From assembly GCF_900106645.1 (NCBI RefSeq), contig NZ_FNMV01000010.1, positions 1 through 64,000 of the forward strand: a DNA stretch of 64,000 nucleotides, read 5' to 3'. This DNA comes from Flavobacterium degerlachei (GTDB taxonomy: Bacteria; Bacteroidota; Bacteroidia; Flavobacteriales; Flavobacteriaceae). Below are positions 37,201 to 45,222 of this stretch, piece by piece (the stretch's first letter is position 1; each line of letters opens with the position of its first letter). The notes beneath the pieces are model-generated. The model searched no databases and had not been told where the DNA came from. It was given only the letters and a program-made list of their open reading frames with translations. A program made the position numbers and the translations under genes.

Positions 37201-37351
37201 TCATAAGCTGTTCATATCGTCACGAGCTGGAGCTGTAGATAATTTATTTTTTAACGGAAACATTGCTCAAGTATTAATTTATAAAAGAGTACTTTCTGCC
37301 GCAGAAATTCAACACAATTTTAATGCAGTAAAATTAAAATATGGTCTTTAA
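34211..37351 (+). CDS. Large secreted protein with arabinofuranosidase-B-like and LamG-like domains (1046 aa)
   Basis: The signal peptide is MKFYKKILCFFFLFVTFQGYSQ. Residues about 35-320 resemble the beta-sandwich catalytic domain of alpha-L-arabinofuranosidase B: AYSLRKLSSSYVGSAIRVRR, TQDIGFAVNGDLDT and GFVTVWYDQSGNNINAVQ are characteristic, although enzymatic activity is uncertain. The middle has two Ig-like segments (TYQWYSNTVN, TFQWYKNGTK), a variable region and a BIG2-like stretch (ATISGTTVTIVGPGSTTITA). The last 220 residues are a LamG/concanavalin-like fold (VFDGVNDYF to GNIAQVLIYKRVLSAAEIQ). There is no T9SS domain. It is probably cotranscribed with the giant fibre-like gene and may be its partner or carbohydrate binder (inference). 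Confidence 0.8.
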   Translation: MKFYKKILCFFFLFVTFQGYSQNTLNNIGLTSSTPSVGAYSLRKLSSSYVGSAIRVRRSSDNTTQDIGFAVNGDLDTDFLTSFVGSGNGFVTVWYDQSGNNINAVQNTLLNQPKIVTSGVIERANGLASIIFSGSQFLVVTSTAFNNDLTGCLVHKASSLNTRSGGSGSWYNMNGIFGSEQPGGTRDFAFGIYNNKFTAGNGPSDNSVGGNTVVNDNSMRQNSWTRNKATGQITLYSNGASDGNANLNTGTSSAVTSVAIGANQTFSGGQVFYNGNISELVLFSAVLASQRQTIEKNHGLYYGICILASQPSSNNQSVILGGTPSGLSVLSSDPTATYQWYSNTVNSNSGGTLLSGETNGNYMPSTSVEGTLYYYAVVTTATETCSSKVSGSVRVGIEITTQPSNSNQTVIQNNPVNSLNVVATGSSITFQWYKNGTKSNTGGTLISGATTNSYTPPSTVLGTTYYYVVVSGNNTVLITNPSGAIKITTTPVIWNGPTITFQKVDYANYNQVQNQDIITNLVKITRANSQGLFNIATESGFGGASPSDTEWALGTLSNYANLTYRNWQQAVSYSPPTSVNKTYVVHLISENIYLELKVLSWTDNANGGGFSYSRSTCSPPSEPTANNQSFNSPATVADLAATGTNIKWYLASTGGSALPTSTNLATGTYYVTQTVNSCESARTPIAVTIISCSTPTLSNFNNRTKTYFDINYTITPPSSNSAGLFTYTSSNLAVATISGTTVTIVGPGSTTITATQDADGSYCSGTFASTLTVNNVSVVTKNGQVSTTDFNFINKNGAIGASFGVNNNGMNLQTKTLDVITAGLVMHLDAGNAASYSGSGTTWTDISGFGNNGTIKNGVTFNSTSNGSMVFDGVNDYFVTDNNLNLSDTDKLTIQLILKTASTATAMVLEHSVNWNSNNAFGILSINNKMQITDHNQYYNVYNSVTSINDNNWHLLSTTMDRSLGANDQSLIYIDGNAPNKVNVPGLNNDNNGNFTSHKLFISSRAGAVDNLFFNGNIAQVLIYKRVLSAAEIQHNFNAVKLKYGL

Positions 37352-37444
37352 AATTAACAAACAGGAATATTTTAACCCTTGTAAAAAATGAAGTTTAAAA
37401 GTGTTTTAACGAGTACAATAAATAAAAGTAGAAAGCTAATTTTT

Positions 37445-37487
37445 AATGGAATGAGCTCGATACAATCAACATCGAGGTCATTCCATT
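37445..37487. repeat. Long stem-loop without T-run
   Basis: A 17-bp stem with one G-G mismatch (AATGGAATGA-CTCGAT arms) and a 9-base loop lies about 95 bases after the lectin-like gene. It may end transcription from both sides, but lacks a T-tract. Confidence 0.55.
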
Positions 37488-37570
37488 ATTAAAAATTTGT
37501 ATAAAATTGTGGGGGCAGTCAAATAGGCTTAACCTTTTGATTTTAAGATGATTTAAGATTTCAGTGAATA

Positions 37571-38515
37571 TTATCCCGCTTTTACGATTTCCGCAACAGC
37601 CTGCTCATAATTCCGGATACTCTTTGCTTTTTTTATCTTTTTATGCACTTTGTGTGGATTTGAAAAGATAACCGAAAAGTACTCCCATAAATGATGCATT
37701 TTCAAAAGAATGTGAGTGGATCCAGATAGGGACTCGGAGTATCCTTCATATAAGGTATCATGAAATTCACTAAATAATTCCATTTTGTTTTTAGGATATT
37801 CAAACGAATCATTTTTAATCATACTGGGCAAAAACGGATCGGCTATTAAGCCTCTTCCTATCATCCAATGGTCTATCGTAGGAAATCGCGCTTGCATTTC
37901 CTTGAATTTAGCTACTGAAGTAATATCACCGTTATAATACAATTTCAATTTGGTGTTGTCAACGCAAGCCTGAAAGGCATCTAAGTGAACTCCGCCTTTA
38001 TATAATTGCTTTCCTATACGCGCATGTATGGCAACATTCTTTATAGGATACTTTTCTAGAATAGGAAAAACATCCAGAATCTCTTCGGTAGTATCATATC
38101 CCAAACGCATTTTCATGGAAACGATAATATCAGATTCGTTATGCACTTTATGTAGAATCTGGTTGATTTTTTCGGTGTTACTAATCAATCCTGAACCCAT
38201 ACCGCATTTGGTAACCATAGGGTAGGGACAACCTAAATTCCAGTTTAATTCTTTATATCCTAATTCCTGAACATACTTAGAAACAAACAAAAACTCATCG
38301 GCATCGTTTGTGATTATTTGCGGAATTACTTCAAGGGTATTATTGTTCTCTGGTAACAAATCACGTTGATATGAGGATTTTATAACTAGTTTTCCATTTA
38401 AACGAATATAAGGAGCGTAGTAAGTATCAATACCACCAAAAATCTTGTTTTGGGCATTTCTAAAACGAAAATCAGTAAATCCTTGTAAAGGAGAAGAAAG
38501 TAAGGTGTAGTCCAT
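37571..38515 (-). CDS. dus: tRNA-dihydrouridine synthase
   Basis: FMN-dependent reductase converting uridine to dihydrouridine in the tRNA D loop. The N-terminal LLSSPLQGFTDFRFRNA (residues 5-21) is the FMN-binding start of the barrel. NWNLGCPYPMVTKCGMGSGLI carries the catalytic cysteine and the adjacent LGCP motif. VAIHARIGKQLYKGG and YYNGDITS follow, as in DusB/DusC-type enzymes. I start at ATG 38515, giving 314 aa, because a -7 element lies at 38532-38539; a longer in-frame start would be upstream of transcription. Confidence 0.9.
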   Translation of the reverse strand: MDYTLLSSPLQGFTDFRFRNAQNKIFGGIDTYYAPYIRLNGKLVIKSSYQRDLLPENNNTLEVIPQIITNDADEFLFVSKYVQELGYKELNWNLGCPYPMVTKCGMGSGLISNTEKINQILHKVHNESDIIVSMKMRLGYDTTEEILDVFPILEKYPIKNVAIHARIGKQLYKGGVHLDAFQACVDNTKLKLYYNGDITSVAKFKEMQARFPTIDHWMIGRGLIADPFLPSMIKNDSFEYPKNKMELFSEFHDTLYEGYSESLSGSTHILLKMHHLWEYFSVIFSNPHKVHKKIKKAKSIRNYEQAVAEIVKAG

Positions 38516-38531
38516 GTAATATTTAAAAATG

Positions 38532-38539
38532 CAAATATA
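38532..38539 (-). promoter_or_regulatory. Probable -7 element of dus
   Basis: The minus strand reads TATATTTG, 16 bases before ATG 38515. It rules out the longer start at 38545. Confidence 0.5.
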
Positions 38540-38625
38540 ACACACTTTAAACGGTTATGGTTTTCATTTAACAGTTATGTTAATTAAAGTCATTTTTATC
38601 TATTAGAGATAGAATTAATAGGATA

Positions 38626-38659
38626 AAAAAAAACCAGACTTTCATGTGAAAGTCTGGTT
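38626..38659 (-). terminator. Terminator of the sigma/anti-sigma operon
   Basis: The minus strand reads AACCAGACTTTCA, a short loop, AAGTCTGGTT and nine T residues, about 40 bases after the anti-sigma stop. Confidence 0.82.
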
Positions 38660-38696
38660 GTAAGATGAATTGAAATTGTATATTTTAAGACTTAAA

Positions 38697-39482
38697 TTAA
38701 ACCTTTCCTAAGGTATATAATTGTTCCATTGTAGGAGTTAAACTTCCGCCAGCAGGCTCAAGTGTAATTCCAAATGCTTCTGCGTCTGCAGTACTGTTTC
38801 CAGCAAACATGCGCTGGTCATTTTTATCGAAATCATCCAATAATCCAATACTCGTAGGTGTCAAAGGGTTTAGTTTTAATGACCAAACTTGATATACCAT
38901 TCCTTTTGGAGGCTCTGGTAATCCAGCTGCATCAATATAAACCAATTGAGTTTCCTTGTTCCAATATACTTTTGCAGAAGATTGTGGTGCAACAGCTTGT
39001 CCAGCTAACGCCACGACTGTGTTAGATGGATCTCTTACAACCGCTAAACTGATTTCACTTGCTCTGTTTTTTAGCTGTAGCTGGTTCAGCTCTTGCTCCA
39101 TTTTTACTTTCTCAGTATTAGCATTTACAACCTCGTTGTTTGTTAGCTCTAACTGATTGTATTGGTAACCAATACCTACTAACAATAAGATTGCAGCGGC
39201 CCAACCGATGTATTGTGACCAATTTCTTGTTGGTTCCATTTCAATCACCTTTGTGGGCGTTAGTTCTAGTTTGGCTTTAATCTTCTCATAATTTTCCACC
39301 GAGTGAAAAGGTGCAAAACTAGAAGATAAAGACACAATTGCTTTTTCAATTGCAATTATTTCGGCGTTTATCTCAGGGTTATTCTTTGCCATAGAGGCAA
39401 CTTCTTCACTTTCAGTTTCACTAAGTAAACCATAAACGTAGAGTTCTAAAATACCTGATTCTATATATTCTTTGTTTTCCAT
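38697..39482 (-). CDS. Anti-sigma factor (RskA-like)
   Basis: A 261-aa single-pass membrane protein. The N-terminal cytoplasmic part (GILELYVYGLLSETESEEV) resembles the zinc-less anti-sigma domain. One membrane helix (YIGWAAAILLLVGIGYQY, about 90-107) is followed by a short coiled coil. The periplasmic C-terminal domain is anti-sigma-K type, with VYWNKETQLVYIDAAGLPEPPKG and YQVWSL motifs. It overlaps the ECF sigma gene by one base, as expected for a cognate pair, and probably holds that factor inactive until an envelope signal arrives. Confidence 0.9.
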   Translation of the reverse strand: MENKEYIESGILELYVYGLLSETESEEVASMAKNNPEINAEIIAIEKAIVSLSSSFAPFHSVENYEKIKAKLELTPTKVIEMEPTRNWSQYIGWAAAILLLVGIGYQYNQLELTNNEVVNANTEKVKMEQELNQLQLKNRASEISLAVVRDPSNTVVALAGQAVAPQSSAKVYWNKETQLVYIDAAGLPEPPKGMVYQVWSLKLNPLTPTSIGLLDDFDKNDQRMFAGNSTADAEAFGITLEPAGGSLTPTMEQLYTLGKV

Positions 39483-40012
39483 TATACTTTCAAATAATTT
39501 CGTAAATCATTAATACAATTTCTATTATGCGTTTTTACGGTTCCTAAAGGAATTTCCAACTCATCCGAAGCTTCTTGTTGGGTATAACCTTTAAAAAATA
39601 ATAAATCTATTATTTGGATGCATTTAGGTTTCAATCTTTTGACAAATTCTTGAATTCCTATTGTATCCACTTTGCTCGTCAGTTTGTTACTGTCGTCTAA
39701 TAGATGTACGAAATTATCTGAGGAAAGGTTTTTTTGGCTGTTGTTAAAGTTTTTCGAACGTAGCTTATCGATAGAGGTATTGCGAGCAATATTTAATATC
39801 CATGTATAGAAGCGACCTTTGCTTTCATGGTAAGAATCAATGTTCTTCCATATTTTTACAAATACCTCTTGAAGGACATCTTCAGCTTCTTCTCTATTTC
39901 TTACTAGGACGTTAATCACTGAAAAGAGGCTTTTTGAATACATATCATATAGATGTGTAAATGCTCTTTCGTCCTTTTTGTAAATTAATACTAATAACTC
40001 GTCTTGGGTCAT
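39482..40012 (-). CDS. ECF-type RNA polymerase sigma factor
   Basis: Sigma-70 family protein of 176 aa. Region 2 has FTHLYDMYSKSLFSV, EEAEDVLQEVFVKIWKN and GRFYTWILNIARNTSIDKLR (residues about 17-95). Region 4 has GYTQQEASDELEIPLGTVKT (helix-turn-helix, about 141-160). It is cotranscribed with its anti-sigma factor and divergent from the DUF4331/TPR/TonB receptor genes, which are its likely targets along with its own operon. Confidence 0.93.
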   Translation of the reverse strand: MTQDELLVLIYKKDERAFTHLYDMYSKSLFSVINVLVRNREEAEDVLQEVFVKIWKNIDSYHESKGRFYTWILNIARNTSIDKLRSKNFNNSQKNLSSDNFVHLLDDSNKLTSKVDTIGIQEFVKRLKPKCIQIIDLLFFKGYTQQEASDELEIPLGTVKTHNRNCINDLRNYLKV

Positions 40013-40241
40013 ATGGTTTAGTTTTCAATCACAAATCTATAAAAACTTATTTACAAATAGATTTATTTATTCCTTAGGAACTCTTGATATGTATAGTTTC
40101 AAAATAATTGTATTTTTTTTAATCATTTAAAGTGTTGTTAATAAGTACATTATGATTTTTGTTAACTTTTTTTTAATTTTTTTAAAACCAAAAGCAATCC
40201 AATCGCGTAAATGCTTTTATAACCTTTTAAATCATAACAAA

Positions 40242-40892
40242 ATGAAAAAGACAAAAATGATGTTGGGTCTATCGCTTCTTGCGGTTTCAGGCTTAATCTT
40301 AGTAGCAGCGGATCACGTAGATGCTCCATCAGTAACAGGTAATGCAGCAGACATTACTGATATGTACACATTTCAAGGACAAGAGACTTCTAATTTAGTA
40401 TTTGCAGTTAATACCCAAGGGTTATTAAGTCCAAATGCTACAGCAGCGGCAAGCTTTAATGAAAATGTGATGATCGAAATTAACATTGATAACACTGGTG
40501 ACAATGTAGAAGACCTAGTAATACAAGCTATCAAAAAAGGAGACAAAATGTATTTCTTCGGACCATACGCTCCATCTACAACTGGAACATCTAGTTCAAT
40601 TAAAACAAGTGCAGCTTCTGGAAGTGTAGCCATTTCTAAATACGGAGCTACTCCTGTAACTTCTACAGAAAACGGAATGAAATTTTTCGCTGGACCAAGA
40701 GACGATCCGTTCTTTTTTGACTTAGGTCAATTCCAAGCGATCCTGGGAGGAACTGCTTCAGGGTTTAATAATCCAGGTACAGATACTTTTGCTGGATCAA
40801 ATGTACTATCAGTAGTTGTTGAAGTTCCAAAATCAATGTTAGGTACCGCAGCTTCTTTAAACGTATGGGCTGAAACAAAGAAAAAACAATAA
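40242..40892 (+). CDS. DUF4331 protein, N-terminal-type half (216 aa)
   Basis: The start at 40242 gives a signal peptide (MKKTKMMLGLSLLAVSGLILVAA); an upstream in-frame ATG at 40152 would add a non-conserved hydrophobic stretch. The mature part begins ADHVDAPSVTGNAADITDMY, the classical DUF4331 opening, and continues FDLGQFQAILGG near the end with PRDDPFFFD before it. Full-length DUF4331 proteins exceed 400 aa; here the C-terminal part is in the next gene, 28 bases downstream. The function is unknown. Confidence 0.87.
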   Translation: MKKTKMMLGLSLLAVSGLILVAADHVDAPSVTGNAADITDMYTFQGQETSNLVFAVNTQGLLSPNATAAASFNENVMIEINIDNTGDNVEDLVIQAIKKGDKMYFFGPYAPSTTGTSSSIKTSAASGSVAISKYGATPVTSTENGMKFFAGPRDDPFFFDLGQFQAILGGTASGFNNPGTDTFAGSNVLSVVVEVPKSMLGTAASLNVWAETKKKQ

Positions 40893-40920
40893 TAAATTTT
40901 AATCTGAAAAACTCAAAATT

Positions 40921-41472
40921 ATGAAGACAAATAAATTCAAAATCATAACTCTAGCACTTGTATGTGCAATAACTACAGTAAGCTGTAATGATGACGACAA
41001 TAATAATGATTCTATGGCAAGTGCAGACTTCTCTGGAACTTATGTACAACAAGATCAAATGGCAAGACCTGCAATAAATACTGTTTTTATTGCTTCAGGA
41101 CAACCTAAAGACGATTTTAATGCAGCGATTCCTTCTGCAATGGGAGCAAAATACCAATCTATTTTTCAATCTAGACTTTTGGCTTTAAATCCTGCATTTA
41201 CAACTAATGCACTGGGACAAACAGCTGCTCAATTTACAGGATTGTTAGCAACGGATGTATTGAATGTAAAAACTTCAGGTAAAACGACTTTCTTCGACGG
41301 AACAAATGTTTTAACTGGTAGAGCTTTGGCTGATGATGTTATTGATGTGGAATTACTATTAATCTTTGGAGGTACAAATGGTGCGGCTAACCCTGGACTT
41401 ACTTCTGACCACGTTGATGCAAATGATAAAGCATTCACTACTTCTTTTCCATACTTAGCAGCAGCTTGGTAA
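40921..41472 (+). CDS. DUF4331-type lipoprotein, C-terminal half (183 aa)
   Basis: A lipoprotein signal (MKTNKFKIITLALVCAITTVSC) is followed by an Asp/Asn-rich linker. The remainder matches the C-terminal half of DUF4331: ARPAINTVFIASGQPKDDFN, FFDGTNVLTGRALADDVIDV, LTSDHVDANDKAF and FPYLAAAW. Each protein having its own export signal shows the split is real and not a frameshift. They may form a two-subunit envelope complex (inference). The TPR lipoprotein and TonB receptor genes follow after a terminator. Confidence 0.83.
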   Translation: MKTNKFKIITLALVCAITTVSCNDDDNNNDSMASADFSGTYVQQDQMARPAINTVFIASGQPKDDFNAAIPSAMGAKYQSIFQSRLLALNPAFTTNALGQTAAQFTGLLATDVLNVKTSGKTTFFDGTNVLTGRALADDVIDVELLLIFGGTNGAANPGLTSDHVDANDKAFTTSFPYLAAAW

Positions 41473-41486
41473 TATATTTTATATAA

Positions 41487-41530
41487 AAAAAAACAGAGCT
41501 CTGTCAGAATTAGTGAGCTCTGTTTTTTTT
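41487..41530 (+). terminator. Terminator after the DUF4331 pair
   Basis: An 11-bp perfect stem AAACAGAGCTC / GAGCTCTGTTT with a 13-base loop is followed by eight T. It would reduce, not necessarily abolish, read-through into the TPR gene. Confidence 0.8.
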
Positions 41531-41567
41531 CTAACAATAAAACAACAACAAACAAAAAATACAGATT

Positions 41568-42863
41568 ATGAAACCTTATAAACTTATCCCCGCCCTGGTT
41601 TTTACAATCCTTTTTATTTTCGCTTGCGATAATAGACCAAATCAGATAACAAATACTTCTGATTATGATAAATACTTGCATGTAGCAGGAAATGAATCGG
41701 TAGATTTTGCAAACAAGGAAATTGAATTCTGGCAGTCTAAATATGATGCCGCTCCTAACCAAAAGACTTATTTGGGCGTAATTGCGTCTAAATATGCTAC
41801 TCTTTTTGAATATTCAGGAAATATAAAAAACTTATATAAAACAGAAGAGTTATTAAAGCAATCAAATGAAGCTAGTAATTATTCTAAAGTATCAACATTA
41901 CGTTCTTTGGGACGAAATTATATCGCACAACATCGATTTAAAGAGGCTTTGGTATTAGCTAATAAAGCACTTGCTATAGGTGAAGGACGAAAAGAAACTC
42001 AAAAATTGCTTTTTGATGTCCAAATGGAATTAGGTAATTTTGCGGAAGCGGAAACAAATTTGAACGCCATAAAAGACATGAAGGATTTTGATTATTTGAT
42101 ACGTTTGGCAAAATGGAACGATCATAAAGGCGATTTAGAAACAGCAATCACTTTTATGGAAAAGGCAAGAGACATTGCTGAAAAAGAAGATAATAAAACA
42201 CTAAAAATATGGTCTTACTCGAATCTAGGTGATTTTTACGGTCACGCTGGAATGATACAAGAATCGTACGATAGTTATTTAAAAACATTAGCAATAGATC
42301 CCAATTATTCCTATGCTTTAAAAGGAATTGCTTGGATTGTTTTTTCTCATGAGAGAAATACAAAAGAAGCAAAAAGAATTGTGGAAGCGATTGAAGTTAC
42401 GCACAACACTCCAGATTTCTTTTTGTTGAAATCGCAAATCGCACAATTTGAAGGCAATAAAGAAGAGGCTGAAGCCAATGAAAAAGCCTATTTCACAATG
42501 TTAAATGCAAATAATTATGGTGCGATGTATAATAAATACAATACTTTAATTTATGCAGATGAAAAAACAAATGCTACAAAAGCACTTGAAATTGCAAAAA
42601 TTGAAGTAGATCATAGACCTACTCCAGATTCTTATAATCTATTGGCCTGGTCGTATTTAAATGTAGGTCAGCCTAAAAAAGCGTTAGAAATTGCTAAAGC
42701 ACATGTAATAGGGAAATCTTTTGAACCTACAGTGCAGTATCATTTGGCTATGATTTACAAAGCGAATAAAGAGACTCAGAAAGTTGCACCTATTAAAGAA
42801 GAGTTGCTTGGGAGTATCTATGAATTAGGACCAAATTTCGAGAAAAAGGTAAATCAATTATAA
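41568..42863 (+). CDS. Tetratricopeptide-repeat lipoprotein (431 aa)
   Basis: A lipoprotein signal (LVFTILFIFAC) is followed by helical repeats with the TPR pattern: RSLGRNYIAQHRFKEALVLA, AIGEGRK, KDMKDFDYLIRLAKWNDHKG, SYSNLGDFYGHAGMIQESYD, GIAWIVFSHERNTKEA and LLAWSYLNVGQPKKALEIAK. I count about eight to nine units from residue 60 to the end. It precedes the TonB-dependent receptor by 7 bases, so it is probably the surface-layer or periplasmic partner of that transporter. Confidence 0.85.
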   Translation: MKPYKLIPALVFTILFIFACDNRPNQITNTSDYDKYLHVAGNESVDFANKEIEFWQSKYDAAPNQKTYLGVIASKYATLFEYSGNIKNLYKTEELLKQSNEASNYSKVSTLRSLGRNYIAQHRFKEALVLANKALAIGEGRKETQKLLFDVQMELGNFAEAETNLNAIKDMKDFDYLIRLAKWNDHKGDLETAITFMEKARDIAEKEDNKTLKIWSYSNLGDFYGHAGMIQESYDSYLKTLAIDPNYSYALKGIAWIVFSHERNTKEAKRIVEAIEVTHNTPDFFLLKSQIAQFEGNKEEAEANEKAYFTMLNANNYGAMYNKYNTLIYADEKTNATKALEIAKIEVDHRPTPDSYNLLAWSYLNVGQPKKALEIAKAHVIGKSFEPTVQYHLAMIYKANKETQKVAPIKEELLGSIYELGPNFEKKVNQL

Positions 42864-42870
42864 AATACAG

Positions 42871-45084
42871 ATGAGATATTTTTTAACTATACTACTGTTC
42901 TTAATAGGATTAGTAACGCACAGTCAAGCCCAGAAGGGAATTATCGTAGATGAATTTGGTAACGCAATCGAAAATGCCTATTTAGTAAACACAAGTTCAG
43001 ACAGTCATGCACATACTAATGATTTAGGTATGTTCAGTATTGATAAAACAAATATTGGAGATGTTGTAAAAGTAAGTGCTTTAGGATATAAGAAATCTAA
43101 TTATACTATCACTGAAACTGAAAATAGAATTGTTATGGAAGATGATATTTTTAGATTGAATGAAATTGTCATTCAACAAAAACTATCGGCTATGAATGTA
43201 ATTTCAAAAATTGATTTGGAAACCGCTCCCGTAAATTCTTCGCAGGAAATTCTAAGGAAAGTACCGGGCTTGTTCATAGGACAGCACGCTGGTGGTGGTA
43301 AAGCAGAACAAATATTCTTGAGAGGTTTTGATATCGACCATGGTACAGACATTGCCATTTCAGTAGATGGAATGCCAGTGAATATGGTTTCACATGCACA
43401 TGGACAAGGTTATGCCGACTTACATTTTGTGATTCCGGAGACTGTAGAAAAGATAGATTTTGGAAAAGGCGCGTATTATGCGGACAAAGGGGATTTTGCA
43501 ACCGCAGGGTACGTTGCCTTCCAAACTATCGAAAAATTAAATAAGAGTAGTATCAGTGTTGAAGCTGGTCAATTTAATACAGTAAGAACAGTGGGTTTAT
43601 TTGACCTATTGGGAAAACAAAAAAAACAATCGGCATATATCGCCACAGAATATATCTTAACAGATGGGCCATTTGATTCTCCCCAAAATTTCAATAGAGT
43701 CAATCTGTTGGGAAAATATTCAGCTATTTTAGATGACAACAGTAAGTTTTCAATTTCTGCCTCTCGTTTTTCCAGTAAGTGGGATGCTTCTGGTCAAATA
43801 CCACAACGCTTGGTCGATAATGGAACCATTTCTAGATTTGGATCTGTTGATGATACAGAAGGTGGAAATACCTCAAGAACTAATATAAATGCTAGTTTAA
43901 GCAAACCTATAGATGAGAATACATTCTTTAAAGCGAATGCTTTTTATTCGAAGTATGAATTTGAATTGTATTCTAACTTTACTTTTTTCTTAGAAGATCC
44001 TATTAACGGAGATCAGATAAAACAAAAAGAAAGTAGAGATATATACGGAATGAATGCGGAGCTAAACAAGAAAATAAAAAATAACGATTGGGACGTATTG
44101 TTTCAGTTGGGTGTTGGTTTTCGTGCCGATGCAACTATAGATACTGAACTTTCTCATACTTTGAATAGAAGTACAACATTAGAAAGAATTAAGTTAGGAG
44201 ATATCGATGAAACTAATGGTTTTACTTATTTAGATTCAGAAATTAAGTTTGGTAAACTGCTAATTAATCCTGCTATCAGATTGGATTATTTTAAATTTAA
44301 TTACCAAGATAAATTAGCTCCTATATATAGTACACAATCAGAAACTGAAGTGAAGGTTTCACCAAAGTTGAATTTTATCTATTCCCAAAATAACGATCTT
44401 CAGTTTTTTGTAAAATCGGGAATGGGTTTTCATTCTAATGATGCTAGGGTAGTGGTTCAAAATAATGGAAAACAAATTTTGCCAACAGCTATCGGTGCCG
44501 ATGTAGGAACGATCTGGAAACCATTTCCTAAATTAATTGTGAATTCGGCTTTATGGTATTTGTACTTAGAACAAGAATTTGTTTATGTAGGAGACGCTGG
44601 AATCATTGAACCTAGCGGAAAATCAAAACGCATGGGAATTGATTTGGGTTTGCGTTACCAACTAAATGACTATTTGTACTTTGATGCTGACGCCAATTAT
44701 ACGTATGCGAGAAGCATTGATGAACCTACTGGTCAAAATTACATTCCTCTAGCTCCAGATTTCACTTCGACTGGCGGATTGAGTTTCCAGAAATGGAATG
44801 GATTCTCAGGAGGATTGCGCTACCGTTATTTAAAAAGTCGCCCTGCTAATGAAGATAACTCAATTGTAGCCAAAGGATATGCGATAGCTGATTTCAATGT
44901 GAATTATACTTATAGTAAAGTCACTTTTGGAGTATCAGTTGAGAATTTATTGAATACGGAATGGAACGAAACTCAATTTGCTACAGAATCGAGATTGCAA
45001 AACGAGCCCAATAGTGTTGAAGAAATTCATTTTACGCCAGGAACTCCTTTTTATATGAAAGGAAAGATTACCTATACATTTTAA
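42871..45084 (+). CDS. TonB-dependent receptor
   Basis: Outer-membrane active transporter of 737 aa. A signal peptide (1-20) leads a carboxypeptidase-regulatory-like domain (about 21-90: KGIIVDEFGNAIENAYL). The plug (about 108-225) has EILRKVPGLFIGQHAGGGKA, IFLRGFDIDHGTDIAISVDG and the histidine-containing MVSHAHGQGYADLHFV. The 22-strand barrel ends with ITYTF. The HAHGQGYADLHF segment resembles receptors for metals or metal chelates. It is encoded with the TPR lipoprotein and the DUF4331 pair beside an ECF sigma operon. The ligand is not known. Confidence 0.92.
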   Translation: MRYFLTILLFLIGLVTHSQAQKGIIVDEFGNAIENAYLVNTSSDSHAHTNDLGMFSIDKTNIGDVVKVSALGYKKSNYTITETENRIVMEDDIFRLNEIVIQQKLSAMNVISKIDLETAPVNSSQEILRKVPGLFIGQHAGGGKAEQIFLRGFDIDHGTDIAISVDGMPVNMVSHAHGQGYADLHFVIPETVEKIDFGKGAYYADKGDFATAGYVAFQTIEKLNKSSISVEAGQFNTVRTVGLFDLLGKQKKQSAYIATEYILTDGPFDSPQNFNRVNLLGKYSAILDDNSKFSISASRFSSKWDASGQIPQRLVDNGTISRFGSVDDTEGGNTSRTNINASLSKPIDENTFFKANAFYSKYEFELYSNFTFFLEDPINGDQIKQKESRDIYGMNAELNKKIKNNDWDVLFQLGVGFRADATIDTELSHTLNRSTTLERIKLGDIDETNGFTYLDSEIKFGKLLINPAIRLDYFKFNYQDKLAPIYSTQSETEVKVSPKLNFIYSQNNDLQFFVKSGMGFHSNDARVVVQNNGKQILPTAIGADVGTIWKPFPKLIVNSALWYLYLEQEFVYVGDAGIIEPSGKSKRMGIDLGLRYQLNDYLYFDADANYTYARSIDEPTGQNYIPLAPDFTSTGGLSFQKWNGFSGGLRYRYLKSRPANEDNSIVAKGYAIADFNVNYTYSKVTFGVSVENLLNTEWNETQFATESRLQNEPNSVEEIHFTPGTPFYMKGKITYTF

Positions 45085-45102
45085 AAGATTAATTTTGAAT
45101 TC

Positions 45103-45143
45103 GAGCCTAACGTTATTTGTTTGACGTTAGGTTCTTTTTTTTT
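45103..45143 (+). terminator. Terminator of the TonB receptor gene
   Basis: GAGCCTAACGT pairs with ACGTTAGGTTC (one G-T), followed by nine T. Confidence 0.85.
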
Positions 45144-45222
45144 AACAACTGTTCAATTAAAAAATAAAATTTATACGAAGTATAAGTATTCCGATTTGTT
45201 TAATTTTATCAAAAATATAAAT

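Noticed and set aside
26211..37351. Prophage or phage-derived tail cluster
   Set aside because: Tail-fibre phrases are present, but both proteins have Sec signals and no capsid, tail-tube, terminase or integrase gene is seen.
40152..40241. Longer start for the first DUF4331 gene
   Set aside because: The extra 30 residues are Phe/Lys-rich, lie in the promoter region and would bury the signal peptide.
45121..45222. Longer start for the peroxidase gene
   Set aside because: The extension would begin inside the terminator of the TonB receptor gene and hide the lipoprotein signal.
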